Source of the DNA: UBA1563 sp041671545
GTDB taxonomy: Bacteria; Bacteroidota; Ignavibacteria; Ignavibacteriales; Ignavibacteriaceae
Assembly: GCA_041671545.1 (NCBI GenBank)
Contig: JBAZBI010000008.1
Location: 1-64,000, forward strand
Length of the DNA stretch: 64,000 nucleotides
Direction of reading: 5' to 3'
This document shows, one piece after another, positions 8,842 to 16,732 of the stretch. Numbering within the stretch: position 1 is the stretch's first letter; each line of letters begins with the position of its first letter. Made by a program: the position numbers and the translations under genes. Below the pieces are notes generated by a model that saw nothing but the letters and a program-made list of their open reading frames with translations, was not told where the DNA came from and made no database searches.

Positions 8842-8973
8842 GGAAAGGAGAACACCCCGTTCGTTAAAGATTTATTATGTAACACTAACTCAGAAATAAG
8901 AGACTCCGGCTTTCTTAATTATTACTACAAGTAAACGTAAAAAGGTTTTAGCAGATAACCAAGTACACGGTAA
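8842..8973 (+). repeat. Dispersed gene-boundary element, copy C
   Basis: Left arm ACCCCGTTCGTTAAAG, core TATGTAACACTAACTCAG, GACTCCGGCTTTCTTAATTA and AAACGTAAAAAGG are present. The right end carries the variant GCAGATAACCAAGTACACGG, shared with copy G. Copies C and G each lie downstream of one of the two nearly identical 136-residue membrane-protein genes. Confidence 0.85.
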
Positions 8974-9037
8974 AAATTTTTGTTCAATTTACTCTCAGCA
9001 TAAATTTGTAAGAGATTGAAAAAACCATTTAAGTCCA

Positions 9038-9103
9038 GTCCCGTTAGGGACATAATATTGGTAGAAAATGAATTCGAAAAACGAAATTAAGTCCCATCGG
9101 GAC
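9038..9103. repeat. Two GTCCC palindromic hairpins (REP-like)
   Basis: GTCCCGTTAGGGAC (9038-9051) and GTCCCATCGGGAC (9091-9103) are short palindromes. The first is followed by ATAATATTGGTAGAAAA, the reverse complement of the sequence preceding the CCCCAAGGGG hairpin at 9218-9233. It is therefore an inverted relative of the module at 9153-9236. Confidence 0.7.
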
Positions 9104-9152
9104 GCGATATTTTCGGTTAGAATGGGAAACGGATTGAGGATTTTTTAAATAG

Positions 9153-9236
9153 CGGGTTTAATATTTCGTCCCTGACGGGACTTGGGGATGTGTCTGTAAT
9201 ATTTTCTACCAATATTTAATCCCCAAGGGGATTGGC
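9153..9236. repeat. Two-hairpin REP-like module, copy 1
   Basis: The module consists of GTTTAATATTTC, the palindrome GTCCCTGACGGGAC (9168-9181), a short spacer, TCTACCAATATTTAAT, and the perfect palindrome AATCCCCAAGGGGATT (9218-9233). The same order and spacing recur at 13876-13956. The hairpins resemble REP or IS200-type structures. No REP-associated transposase is in the window. Confidence 0.75.
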
Positions 9237-9280
9237 ATTCATAACCAATTTTTCGTTTATGTAAAATGACCTACGCAATA

Positions 9281-9691
9281 CTACATATGAATTAATATTG
9301 CAGCCGTTATAAAACATATTGTGGAAATTAGAATAGCGATAACGGGAATTTTAAACCAATATTTCTTAGCTAACGTGAGATATATTAATCCGATTAACAC
9401 CGGTAAAAGCGAAAACCAAACTGATGTCTGAATTACATCAAAGTACCAGATAGCAAGAGGAATATAAAAACCGGCAACCAGCAGTGCACCTATACTATGG
9501 CTTGCATTAAAACCTATCCATGCATTCCAAACCGAAGTCTCGTTAGTAAGAATTGGTGACGTTCCTTTCATCGCATTAGTTACGGAAGAATCACGCGCTT
9601 CGAATTTGTTAGTGAAAAATGTAAAAAACAGATGAGCAATTCCGAGATACCCAAAGATTGCAGCGCCGATAATTATTAAAATTTTTTCCAT
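9281..9691 (-). CDS. Small four-span membrane protein, paralogue 1
   Basis: The 136-residue protein has four likely membrane helices (about 3-22, 66-83, 88-108 and 114-134), with a conserved extramembrane loop around residues 30-58 (EARDSSVTNAMKGTSPIL). The family is one I know only as conserved hypothetical membrane proteins. A second copy at 16733-17143 differs at about 13 of 136 positions, so a recent duplication or exchange is likely. The sequence just before each ATG (AAAGGTAAAAAA) is also conserved, whereas similarity is lost soon after the stop. Confidence 0.75.
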   Translation of the reverse strand: MEKILIIIGAAIFGYLGIAHLFFTFFTNKFEARDSSVTNAMKGTSPILTNETSVWNAWIGFNASHSIGALLVAGFYIPLAIWYFDVIQTSVWFSLLPVLIGLIYLTLAKKYWFKIPVIAILISTICFITAAILIHM

Positions 9692-9740
9692 ACTTTTTTA
9701 CCTTTGTATATTATTTATATTTCTGTACAAGATAACACTT

Positions 9741-10067
9741 TTAAACATGAATCTTTGTTTGAATAAACTCAATCGGGGCTCCGTTCTCTTCAATAAATGC
9801 TACAATATTGCCTTCAGACGGACTGTTCGGCGCGATGATAACCTTGCGACCTGCTATCGCTTCATAAATGTTTTCTACTTCAAATGCCACGTGAGGTATT
9901 GTTTTTACAATTTCGGGAAGATCGCACTCTTTTTCGTACCGCATCCATTCGATACCAAATTCACTTTCTTCATATCCGCCATGATATAACTTGTAATCCT
10001 TGAGATACTTTTCCCCAACGAAGGATTTTGTAGTTGGAATTCCAATGTGATGAAACTTGTATTTCAT
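9741..10067 (-). CDS. VOC (glyoxalase/dioxygenase-fold) family protein
   Basis: The 108-residue protein begins MKYKFHHIGIPT, the usual first strand and metal-ligand histidine of a VOC module. It has a second candidate ligand in HVAFEVENI (about residue 79) and an acidic ligand near the end in PIEFIQ (about residue 100). It is short, equal to one compact VOC unit, and would dimerise to complete a site. The substrate is unknown; resistance proteins and glyoxalases share this fold. AGGAGAAAT precedes the ATG. Confidence 0.7.
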   Translation of the reverse strand: MKYKFHHIGIPTTKSFVGEKYLKDYKLYHGGYEESEFGIEWMRYEKECDLPEIVKTIPHVAFEVENIYEAIAGRKVIIAPNSPSEGNIVAFIEENGAPIEFIQTKIHV

Positions 10068-10164
10068 GGAATCATTTCTCCTAATTTAATTCATCCGGGG
10101 TGTAATATACTTCTCTAAGCAAAAAAGTCCGTTATCCCGATTAATTCTGTATCAATTGTCTTTT

Positions 10165-10560
10165 TTATCTTAACCCATATTTTTTAATATGCTTGTATGC
10201 AAGATATGCCACACCACCGAGTTGCACAGAACCAAGAATTGATCTAAGAGTCTTAAGTTCGTCATCCTTTAACTTTCCGATTTTCCATATTTCCGATACA
10301 TCAAGATTTTGTTCTATTATTGTGTTAAGATTTGATGATGAACCGAATTTTAAATGAAGAGACTCCGGATAATTGTTATGAACCGTACTAAATGCGAAGG
10401 GCAGCGAGAGAATAGGAGATGAGAAAAATAATTGCGCGCTATAGATTTGAGGTGTAACCGGTGTGGAGTCTTCTTCAGAGATATGCTGTAGTCCTTGCCC
10501 GTAGATGCTGAACGTAACTACGAAAGAGAAAAATAATATTAGAATAAATTTCATCATCAT
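10165..10560 (-). CDS. Small exported protein of unknown function
   Basis: The 131-residue product starts with three consecutive methionine codons and a signal peptide ending near IYGQG (about residue 22). The mature part has no motif I recognise; a hydrophobic stretch lies around 112-122. Any of the three ATGs could be used. A remnant of the dispersed element (copy D) lies immediately upstream. Confidence 0.5.
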   Translation of the reverse strand: MMMKFILILFFSFVVTFSIYGQGLQHISEEDSTPVTPQIYSAQLFFSSPILSLPFAFSTVHNNYPESLHLKFGSSSNLNTIIEQNLDVSEIWKIGKLKDDELKTLRSILGSVQLGGVAYLAYKHIKKYGLR

Positions 10561-10583
10561 AATGTTAGTAATGATTATTTAGC

Positions 10584-10626
10584 CAACCAAACGTAAAGAG
10601 GTTTTGGTGAATTAGCAAACGGTAAA
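10584..10626 (+). repeat. Dispersed gene-boundary element, right-half remnant (copy D)
   Basis: Only the right end remains: CCAACCAAACGTAAAGAGG followed by GAATTAGCAAACGG. It matches copies A and B closely and has the same orientation. Confidence 0.7.
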
Positions 10627-10711
10627 GAAAAATATTGTCTATGGTAATTTTCTACACAAACTCATTTAGGGAGAATATTAAACTATTTTACAACAGCATC
10701 ATGAGAGCAGA

Positions 10712-11146
10712 TTATTTTTTTGGTCTAACCATCCACCGGGTTGGCTCTGCAAGTGTTTGAAATCCACCATAACGCTCATATAGTCCGTGAGCGTCGCGGG
10801 TAGCGAGGATAAACGACCGGAGGTTTTTCAATACCGGTTGAGTTGTAATAGTTTCTACCAACCATTTGCCCAATCCTTTGCCTTTATAATCATTGAGAAT
10901 GAAAACATCACATAACCAGGCAAAAGTAGCATAATCCGTAACGATACGTGCAAACCCTATCTGCCGTTGTTCCTCATAAACACCAAAACAAAGTGAGTTC
11001 TCAATAGATAGTTTTATAGTTTCAAGAGAACGATTCGTTGCCCAATAAGATTCTTTAGTGAGCCAGTTACTAATAACCGTGAGGTCTAATTGTGATTTGT
11101 CTGTGCTTATTCTAAATTGTTCGCGGGTTTCTTCGAGATTAATCAT
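10712..11146 (-). CDS. GNAT family N-acetyltransferase
   Basis: The 144-residue protein is the size of a minimal GNAT domain. The acetyl-CoA-binding segment is NDYKGKGLGKWLVETI (about residues 88-103), with the R/Q-x-x-G-x-G/A loop in the form KGKGLG. Strand 4 before it (FAWLCDVFIL) also fits. The acceptor is unknown: small amines, antibiotics or protein N-termini are all possible. It lies beside a second, frameshifted acetyltransferase gene. Confidence 0.8.
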   Translation of the reverse strand: MINLEETREQFRISTDKSQLDLTVISNWLTKESYWATNRSLETIKLSIENSLCFGVYEEQRQIGFARIVTDYATFAWLCDVFILNDYKGKGLGKWLVETITTQPVLKNLRSFILATRDAHGLYERYGGFQTLAEPTRWMVRPKK

Positions 11147-11212
11147 TTACTTTTTTGTCCTTGTTGTATAAATTATAATTATCTGATTCAGGATTTCCGC
11201 CACCAATTCTCC

Positions 11213-12063
11213 TCAGCCAAGTTCAAATGTTGTTACTCCGAACAGCCGGTTGATCGGCAGATCAGGACATCTTCCTGCATACATGCGAGCTGTTTCAAAT
11301 GCTGCGGTCATGTTATAACGCTTTGCTAAATCAACAGCCGCTGCATTCACTTCGGGTGTATCCAAAAAAAATGGCGCAGTTTCAGGCGCATGTGCTTTTA
11401 ATGATAGGAATAAACGCTCTGCTAATTCCGGATCATCCGCAAACAAAGGACCTATCTTGTATCCGGATCTACAAAGACGCATTACGCCGTAACCAACCAG
11501 TTTATTATTCTTTACAATGCCAAGCGCTTCTGTTTGGGGTTGATTAATCCAACAGTTTAGAAATTGTTTTCGATCACCGAGAAAGAAAGGTTTATCATAT
11601 GCACAAATTTCATCAAAAGAAATTGAAGACAATTGGACGATCTCCGGATCAGTTTGAAAATTTCCTCCGCCGATTCCCTGATACCGGATATTTCTATAAG
11701 CTAATTTAAACCGGACTTACTGTAATTGCTTTGTTGGGCAAGCACTCCATCAAGGCCGATAGTGCGACCTTTGAGGTATTCAAGGCCGGCATTCCAAATC
11801 TGAATTCCGTAGCCCATACCGCGATACTCTGGTTTAACAATATAAAAACCAAGGAAGCCGAAGGAATCGCCATATTTAACAACTGAAATGGTTGCAATGG
11901 GCTCATCCCCAAGCAATCCTATAAGGAAACCGTTTGGATCGGCAGCGTAAAAACAATCCGCATCGTACGATCCAGGATTCCAACCTTCTATAGCAGCCCA
12001 GTCAATAGCGAGATTTAATTCATGCCGGGTCATCACTCTGATTTTATAGCTACTCTTCTGCAC
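11213..12063 (-). pseudogene. GNAT acetyltransferase with C-terminal domain, interrupted by a frameshift
   Basis: Two frames together encode one about 283-residue protein. The first (11701-12063) carries the GNAT core, including the acetyl-CoA loop in KPEYRGMGYGIQIW. It ends early at KSGLN-stop. Adding one T in the GGTTTAAATTAG stretch (11701-11711) restores an open frame reading KSGFKLAYRNIRY and continuing into the second frame, which ends at 11213. The second part resembles the C-terminal half of YitH-type acetyltransferases. The apparent start of the second frame at 11632 has no ribosome binding site. The change is a single-base loss next to short T and A runs, so it could be a real inactivation or a sequencing error. 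Confidence 0.75.
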
Positions 12064-12091
12064 AATTTATCTCTTTTATTTAATCTCAATG

Positions 12092-12874
12092 CTATTGATA
12101 TTCATATGTTTCAGTGATGGTTGTTTTTATTTTGTTACTTGTAAACTCTATTATTCTGGATATGGGATAACCATCTGAATCATATGTATAAGTATATGTC
12201 GTTACTGTATTTTCTTGACTATTATTGCTAAAAGTTGTGTTGCTGCTTAATAAATTATTCTTGCTTTTTGATATATCATAATTTAGCCATTCTTTTAAGT
12301 TATACCATGGATTTGTTTTATTATCATACGTCTTTGTACTAATTTCCCTCAATCCATTTGAATCATAAAATTTACTTTCAACTATATTTCCATTTCCATT
12401 ATAATTATTTTCGGTTGTAAATAATAATTTATATTCGACATCGTATTGTTCCATTTTGATTAACTGATTTAAACTATTATAATAATACTTTAAATGTCCT
12501 TCCGGTATATAATTATTTGAAGTATCCTTCAACAGAAAGTCCATACTATCTAATTTAGAAGTAGAGTCATAGTAATATTTTTTCAATAAATCTCCAAATG
12601 CAGATTTATAGTTTTCAGTTTGAGGCCTATTATTACCCTCATAGTTCAAAGTTATTGATCTAAATAATTTTGAATCGAATATGTTTTCATACTTTGACAA
12701 TTTGTTATTGGAGTATGAGAAGGTTGAATAATTATTAGCGTCTTGCACAATTTTAGATAATTGTTTTTGGGGGGATAGATCGTCAGGGGAAACAACATTA
12801 CTTTTATTACAACTAGAAATAAGAAAACACAAAAGTAACGTAAAAACTATTGCTAAAGATTTTGAATGTAACAT
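12092..12874 (-). CDS. Lipoprotein with repeated beta-type motifs
   Basis: The 260-residue product has a lipoprotein signal with lipobox LISSC (residues about 18-22). The mature region is rich in Y, N and T, with recurring YxYDSxGxP/L-like segments (YYYDSTSKL, KFYDSNGLR and YTYDSDGYP), as in Bacteroidota surface lipoproteins with RHS- or DUF4595-like repeats. It probably sits at the cell surface. The function is unknown. Confidence 0.65.
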   Translation of the reverse strand: MLHSKSLAIVFTLLLCFLISSCNKSNVVSPDDLSPQKQLSKIVQDANNYSTFSYSNNKLSKYENIFDSKLFRSITLNYEGNNRPQTENYKSAFGDLLKKYYYDSTSKLDSMDFLLKDTSNNYIPEGHLKYYYNSLNQLIKMEQYDVEYKLLFTTENNYNGNGNIVESKFYDSNGLREISTKTYDNKTNPWYNLKEWLNYDISKSKNNLLSSNTTFSNNSQENTVTTYTYTYDSDGYPISRIIEFTSNKIKTTITETYEYQ

Positions 12875-12963
12875 GAAACTACTCCTTTTTTATTTGTGTG
12901 AAAAAGAAAGTAGAGATTTTCGATAAAGCTCCTTTTTTATTGAGGTTAAATTTTTATTATTTG

Positions 12964-13020
12964 TACAAACGAACTTAAAAATGTTTTTTTAGATAACCAA
13001 ACCTATGAGAAGAATATTTT
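12964..13020 (+). repeat. Dispersed gene-boundary element, divergent right-half remnant (copy E)
   Basis: ACAAACGAACTTAAAAATG and AGATAACCAAACCTATG align with the CCAAACGTAAAAAGG...AGATAACCAAG part of copies C and G. The left half is missing. Copy I at 19371-19425 shares the CGAACTTAAAAAT variant. Confidence 0.5.
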
Positions 13021-13086
13021 GGTTCAATAATTTAACCATAATCAACACAATGACTTTTACAAAATATGATACACTAAATCAAAACC

Positions 13087-13113
13087 GTAACGCAGAATAA
13101 TATTCTGCGTTAC
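13087..13113. repeat. 27-bp perfect palindrome, copy 1
   Basis: Arms GTAACGCAGAATA and its complement flank a single central base. It begins 3 nt beyond the restored stop codon of the PIN gene and is followed on the minus strand by GGTTTTGATTT, so it could also terminate that transcript. Identical arms occur at 14085-14111 and 16616-16642. Confidence 0.85.
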
Positions 13114-13116
13114 AAA

Positions 13117-13544
13117 TTATTTAGAAGATTCAGTTTGCCAGGTTCTTAAGAATTCTTCAGCGGTTAAAATTGTGATCTGCTTTTTTTATAATCTATTTTA
13201 TTTCTTGTTAATATCAAAGTAATACCATTATTGACAGCCGTGAAGTATTGAATTGCATCTTCAAAATCATTGAACTCAGAGTTTAAAGATTGATCGATTA
13301 TTTTCTCATCAATTGGTAAAATATTTATTAAAGTTTTCAATTTTCTCAAACTTTTAAGCGCGTATGTATTTGAGGTTGACTTTTTAAGAAGATAATGGAG
13401 ATTTGCAAATATGAGTGGGGAGGTATATGCTGTTATTGCTTTTCGATCAATTAATGTAAAGAGTTCCGCAGCATGAATGTAGTGCGGTTCTCTTTTTGCA
13501 AGCAAATCTAAGATGATATCGGAATCGACAAATAATTTTATCAT
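13117..13544 (-). pseudogene. PIN-domain toxin (VapC-like) with a C-terminal frameshift
   Basis: The frame from 13544 has the PIN start VDSDIILDLLA, with the first catalytic aspartate D7 and a second acidic cluster in NDFEDAIQYF (about residues 92-101). It stops at 13164 after KKSRSQF. Adding one A to the seven-A run (13181-13187 on the plus strand) continues it as KKKQITILTAEEFLRTWQ to a stop at 13117-13119, a normal PIN C-terminus. The mutation or sequencing error removes the last strand and helix. PIN toxins are Mg-dependent RNases. The start overlaps the stop of the antitoxin gene by 4 nt. Confidence 0.8.
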
Positions 13545-13792
13545 TTCGAATACTTCTCCGTAAGATGTTTTCCATACTCATCTTTTAAATTTACTTCTTC
13601 GGATAGATTTATGATACCGGATAATTCGATCACATTGGGCGAAATGTCCATTCTTTCCCGGTTTTCATTTGCCGAGATCATATTGAAATAGTTCTCGACA
13701 AGAAAAGAAAGGCTTTGTTTGTTTTTTTGAGCATATTTTTTTGCGCGGTCGATCGATCTTTTATTCAGCTTCAAAGTTAATTTTGTATTCAT
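13541..13792 (-). CDS. DUF6364-like antitoxin
   Basis: The start chosen is the ATG at 13790-13792, giving an 83-residue protein beginning MNTKLTLKLNKRSIDRAKKYA. It has GGAG 6 nt upstream, whereas an earlier in-frame start adds 12 unlikely residues. The N-terminal strand-helix-helix pattern (about 1-40) is ribbon-helix-helix-like and typical of DUF6364 proteins that pair with PIN toxins. It would bind its own promoter and the toxin through its C-terminus. The ATGA overlap with the toxin gene shows translational coupling. Confidence 0.8.
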   Translation of the reverse strand: MNTKLTLKLNKRSIDRAKKYAQKNKQSLSFLVENYFNMISANENRERMDISPNVIELSGIINLSEEVNLKDEYGKHLTEKYSK

Positions 13793-13875
13793 AACATACT
13801 CCATATTTACGTATAATGAACCGCACAATAATACGTATGGTGCTTTAAATATTCAAGGTATTTATTAAAATAACA

Positions 13876-13956
13876 GGTTTAATATTTCGTCCCTAACGGG
13901 ACTTGGGAATTGTGTGTGTAAATATCTACCAATATTTAATCCCCAAGGGGATTTGG
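13876..13956. repeat. Two-hairpin REP-like module, copy 2
   Basis: Palindromes GTCCCTAACGGGAC (13889-13902) and AATCCCCAAGGGGATT (13938-13953) occur in the same order as at 9153-9236. They share the linker TCTACCAATATTTAAT. Confidence 0.75.
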
Positions 13957-14011
13957 GTAGTAAGGATTCCCGATGATATTCAAGGTATTTATGATGGAAA
14001 TGTGTAAAATT

Positions 14012-14043
14012 CACAAACTGAGAAATAAAGGACTCCGGTTTTC
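14012..14043 (+). repeat. Dispersed gene-boundary element, small remnant (copy F)
   Basis: ACAAACTGAGAAATAAAG followed by GACTCCGGTTTTC matches the central part of copies B and G. Both ends are lost. Confidence 0.5.
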
Positions 14044-14084
14044 AACAAGAGTTTAACTCTTTTTGCCTTACCATTAAAACAACC

Positions 14085-14111
14085 GTAACGCAGAATTATA
14101 TTCTGCGTTAC
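14085..14111. repeat. 27-bp perfect palindrome, copy 2
   Basis: It has the same arms as at 13087-13113, differing only by inversion of the central A/T, and the same AACC / AAAT flanks. It lies 27 nt beyond the stop of the PorV-like gene. Confidence 0.85.
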
Positions 14112-14138
14112 AAATAATGCTATAGGTAAGCGGTCATT

Positions 14139-15848
14139 TTACAGTTGATAACCGACATTCAAACCAAACTGAAATAGATTATTTCCTTCAAGTCGTTTAC
14201 TGTTGGGAAGTTCATCCAAAAATAATGTTATAAGGCCCAGCTTTGGGATAACTACCAGCTTTGTATCCATTACGGGAAGTACAACACCAACTGCAAGTTC
14301 ATCAAATGCTTGATAATGATATCTTGGAGATGTTTCTTCAAGTACATAATTCAAACGAATAAGTCCCACTGATGCCTGAACAAAAAAAGGATGGAACATT
14401 TCGAGTGGATGATACCGGTAACCTGATTCAAGTGAAAAAGTTTCCACACCCATTTTTAACTCCCATGTTGGGTAAGGGTATTGATAAATATCAATATTCA
14501 GTTGCATTCTAGAATATTTGAACGCTGAAAGGATTGCTGAATTCTCATCCATATAAAAGTCAGCCTCAATCGACCAAATGTTTTTCATCGTTCGAGATAC
14601 TTTCGCTTCAGTGCTATAAAGATGTTCTTTCATCTTTCCAACCGGGGAACCGAAAGAACCTCCTAATGAAACGATAATGTTTTTCGGTTTTACATCAGAT
14701 TGTGTTTCTTCGCTGTTATTATAAAATAAATTCATATCCGAGCTAAAACTAAACTGAAAAGTTTCCCAAGGAAATTCCCACTGCATATCGGAATCTCCTC
14801 TGTAATTATGCCAGCGTCCAGCATATCCAAGCGAAGCTTTTAATCCTTTTCCTTTTAACCCGATGTTGAATCCATGCGTCAAACAACTGTTCATTGGATC
14901 TTTTGGACCAACGGAAAAATATCCTAAATATATTTCCTGGAAAAACGAAATGCCTGTGCCTATTGAAAGTGGACGCCAGTTATAACTTAATCCCAATTGT
15001 CCGGTAACATCATTTGGAAAATCACTCCAATCATTAAGAAGCGATTCAAAAGAGGATTGGGCTTCCCCAAATGTAGGCGGATTACCGATTTTATCTAACG
15101 GTTTTTTAGCTCCTATAATAATATTAAGATCAAAAAAAGAATTTGTTACAACAAGCGCATTGCATCCTAAATTCAATTGTGCGGGTGGGGGTGAACTTAC
15201 TGATTGTTCTTCGATAGTTATACCAAATTCGGACGGATACTCTATCCGTGTACCGAAATTCGTCAGGGAAATACCTATGTTCACACGTTTTGAAAAATTA
15301 TCGGGTGTGTAAGTTGTCCCAAAACTAAATAATAAATGATCCAAATATTGGCTATTTGAAAGAGGCGACCAAATATATCTGATTGCTCCACCTATATTCC
15401 ATCGATCATTTAAAGACATCGCATATCCGGCAGCTAATGATCGTTCATAAGCGTGATACTCTTCTTCCTCGAAATATCCAGTCGGAGTAGCCGTTGTTCT
15501 AATCACATTTCCCATATCCCAATACGTATACGCAAGCCCCAAACTTCCGCTGTTTTCAAATTTAGTAATAACATTTATAGACTGAAACTGATAATCAACC
15601 CAATTAGTTAAATTCCAGGGATTTCTATAATAGGATAAAGAGATTTTATCTGAATAAACAAGATTAGCCGGATTGTATTGCATCGCATCAAAAGCATTTT
15701 TTGTGGCAACGCCCTGTTCACCCAAACCGGAAGCTGAAAGGGAGTGGGGATAGAGCATTGAATTAAATGCTGTAGAATACTGACCGAATGAATAGTTGCA
15801 AAAAAATATAAAAAAGATGATACCGGGAACCAATTTGTTTCTGAACAT
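14139..15848 (-). CDS. PorV/PorQ-like outer-membrane beta-barrel protein
   Basis: The 569-residue protein has a signal peptide ending near YSFGQ (about residue 23). It continues with GEQGVATKNAFDAMQYNPA, the N-terminal pattern of PorV/PorQ-type barrels where an NPA segment follows an early glycine-rich strand. The rest alternates polar and aromatic residues as in a FadL-like barrel. PorV shuttles cargo in type IX secretion and PorQ has a related accessory role. At 569 residues this one is longer than PorV and could be a lineage-specific paralogue. It stands alone, away from other type IX genes. Confidence 0.65.
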   Translation of the reverse strand: MFRNKLVPGIIFFIFFCNYSFGQYSTAFNSMLYPHSLSASGLGEQGVATKNAFDAMQYNPANLVYSDKISLSYYRNPWNLTNWVDYQFQSINVITKFENSGSLGLAYTYWDMGNVIRTTATPTGYFEEEEYHAYERSLAAGYAMSLNDRWNIGGAIRYIWSPLSNSQYLDHLLFSFGTTYTPDNFSKRVNIGISLTNFGTRIEYPSEFGITIEEQSVSSPPPAQLNLGCNALVVTNSFFDLNIIIGAKKPLDKIGNPPTFGEAQSSFESLLNDWSDFPNDVTGQLGLSYNWRPLSIGTGISFFQEIYLGYFSVGPKDPMNSCLTHGFNIGLKGKGLKASLGYAGRWHNYRGDSDMQWEFPWETFQFSFSSDMNLFYNNSEETQSDVKPKNIIVSLGGSFGSPVGKMKEHLYSTEAKVSRTMKNIWSIEADFYMDENSAILSAFKYSRMQLNIDIYQYPYPTWELKMGVETFSLESGYRYHPLEMFHPFFVQASVGLIRLNYVLEETSPRYHYQAFDELAVGVVLPVMDTKLVVIPKLGLITLFLDELPNSKRLEGNNLFQFGLNVGYQL

Positions 15849-15944
15849 AATACGCCCTTTATTTAATTAATGAACATTTTATTAGTCAAGAAATCATTCT
15901 GTTTTCTGGTGGTGACATTCCCCAGAACATCTTTACTAAGTAAA

Positions 15945-16379
15945 TTAAAAAATTACTTTATACCAGGCGACTTCACCATCACCCTGGATTTGATAACCTA
16001 CGCGTTTTTTTCTTTTAATTTTATTTAGGATTAAAGTTGCGTCATCGATATAATAGACAAATTCTTCTTTAGGAGAATTGTTATTCAATTTTATCCGAAG
16101 CGTATCTTTATCAACAGAAAACTTACCGGAGATGTATCTTGAATTAAGAAATTCCGCATCGGGATAATAGGTAACAGTCCCATCCTCAAAGAATTCGAGT
16201 TTTTTTATTTGTTCTATTCCATCCATTTGGGGAGTTTTATAAATCCAAAAACCAATGATCTCATGATTATTATAAAGGTAAGTATAATCCTTCGACAGGA
16301 GATTTCTCTCAACAATCGTGTAACAATTCAATGAAGTAAACATTATAAAAACGAATAGATGGAAACTATATTTTTTCAT
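15945..16379 (-). CDS. Small exported, possibly lipid-anchored protein
   Basis: The 144-residue product starts with a hydrophobic segment ending in TSLNC (residues 15-19), an atypical lipobox. The mature part (HEIIGFWIYKTP, FEDGTVTYYPD, YISGKFSVDKDTLRI) looks like a small lipocalin-like or DUF-type domain in which a fixed GxW is followed by strands. The function is unknown. No clear ribosome binding site precedes the ATG. Confidence 0.55.
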   Translation of the reverse strand: MKKYSFHLFVFIMFTSLNCYTIVERNLLSKDYTYLYNNHEIIGFWIYKTPQMDGIEQIKKLEFFEDGTVTYYPDAEFLNSRYISGKFSVDKDTLRIKLNNNSPKEEFVYYIDDATLILNKIKRKKRVGYQIQGDGEVAWYKVIF

Positions 16380-16410
16380 ATCGGATTAAATAGATTGATA
16401 AAATATGAAA

Positions 16411-16555
16411 TGGAAAAGAGTAACGGATCATTTACCCCGTTTGATAAAGATTTTCTATGTAACACTAACTGAGAAATAATAACTCCGGCTTTCTTAATTA
16501 TTACTACAACCAAACGTAAAAAGGTTTTTGCAGATAACCAAGTACCCGCTAAAAT
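16411..16555 (+). repeat. Dispersed gene-boundary element, copy G
   Basis: The left arm ACCCCGTTTGATAAAG is the best preserved of all copies. The core TATGTAACACTAACTGAG, ACTCCGGCTTTCTTAATTA and CCAAACGTAAAAAGG follow. The right end has the GCAGATAACCAAGTACCCGC variant also seen in copy C. Confidence 0.85.
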
Positions 16556-16615
16556 ATTTTATCAAAAATAAACAACAAGATTTAACCTTTGTTCATCTCA
16601 GTATTTTCAACAACC

Positions 16616-16642
16616 GTAACGCAGAATAATATTCTGCGTTAC
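16616..16642. repeat. 27-bp perfect palindrome, copy 3
   Basis: It is identical to the copy at 13087-13113, including the preceding AACC and following AAAT. It lies 90 nt beyond the stop of paralogue 2. Confidence 0.85.
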
Positions 16643-16732
16643 AAATGGATTGAATCTACAAGGTAAATGAGTTGAATGCCGGAGAAAGAGCCAATGCAAA
16701 AAAGGTAAATCCCTAATTAGAAGGGACATTTA

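Larger units (their letters stand above)
8693..9280. other. Repeat-filled intergenic region, no gene
   Basis: This 588-nt gap contains copy C of the dispersed element and then four GTCCC- or CCCC-type hairpins. A short plus-strand frame that spans copy C is made mostly of repeat sequence and has no homologue I recognise. Confidence 0.65.
13793..14138. other. Repeat-filled intergenic region, no gene
   Basis: The gap contains the toxin-antitoxin promoter region, the second two-hairpin module, remnant F of the dispersed element and the second 27-bp palindrome. I see no coding sequence in it. Confidence 0.65.
16380..16732. other. Repeat-filled intergenic region, no gene
   Basis: Copy G of the dispersed element and the third 27-bp palindrome occupy most of this gap. 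The remaining 90 nt up to the membrane-protein gene show nothing recognisable. Confidence 0.65.

Noticed and set aside
8743..8934. A 63-residue plus-strand frame over copy C
   Set aside because: More than half is the dispersed element, whose other copies do not keep the frame open, so it is a by-product of the repeat.
11213..11632. A second independent acetyltransferase gene starting at 11632
   Set aside because: Its apparent start is a TTG in mid-domain without a ribosome binding site, and the sequence continues upstream in the same frame to the frameshift.
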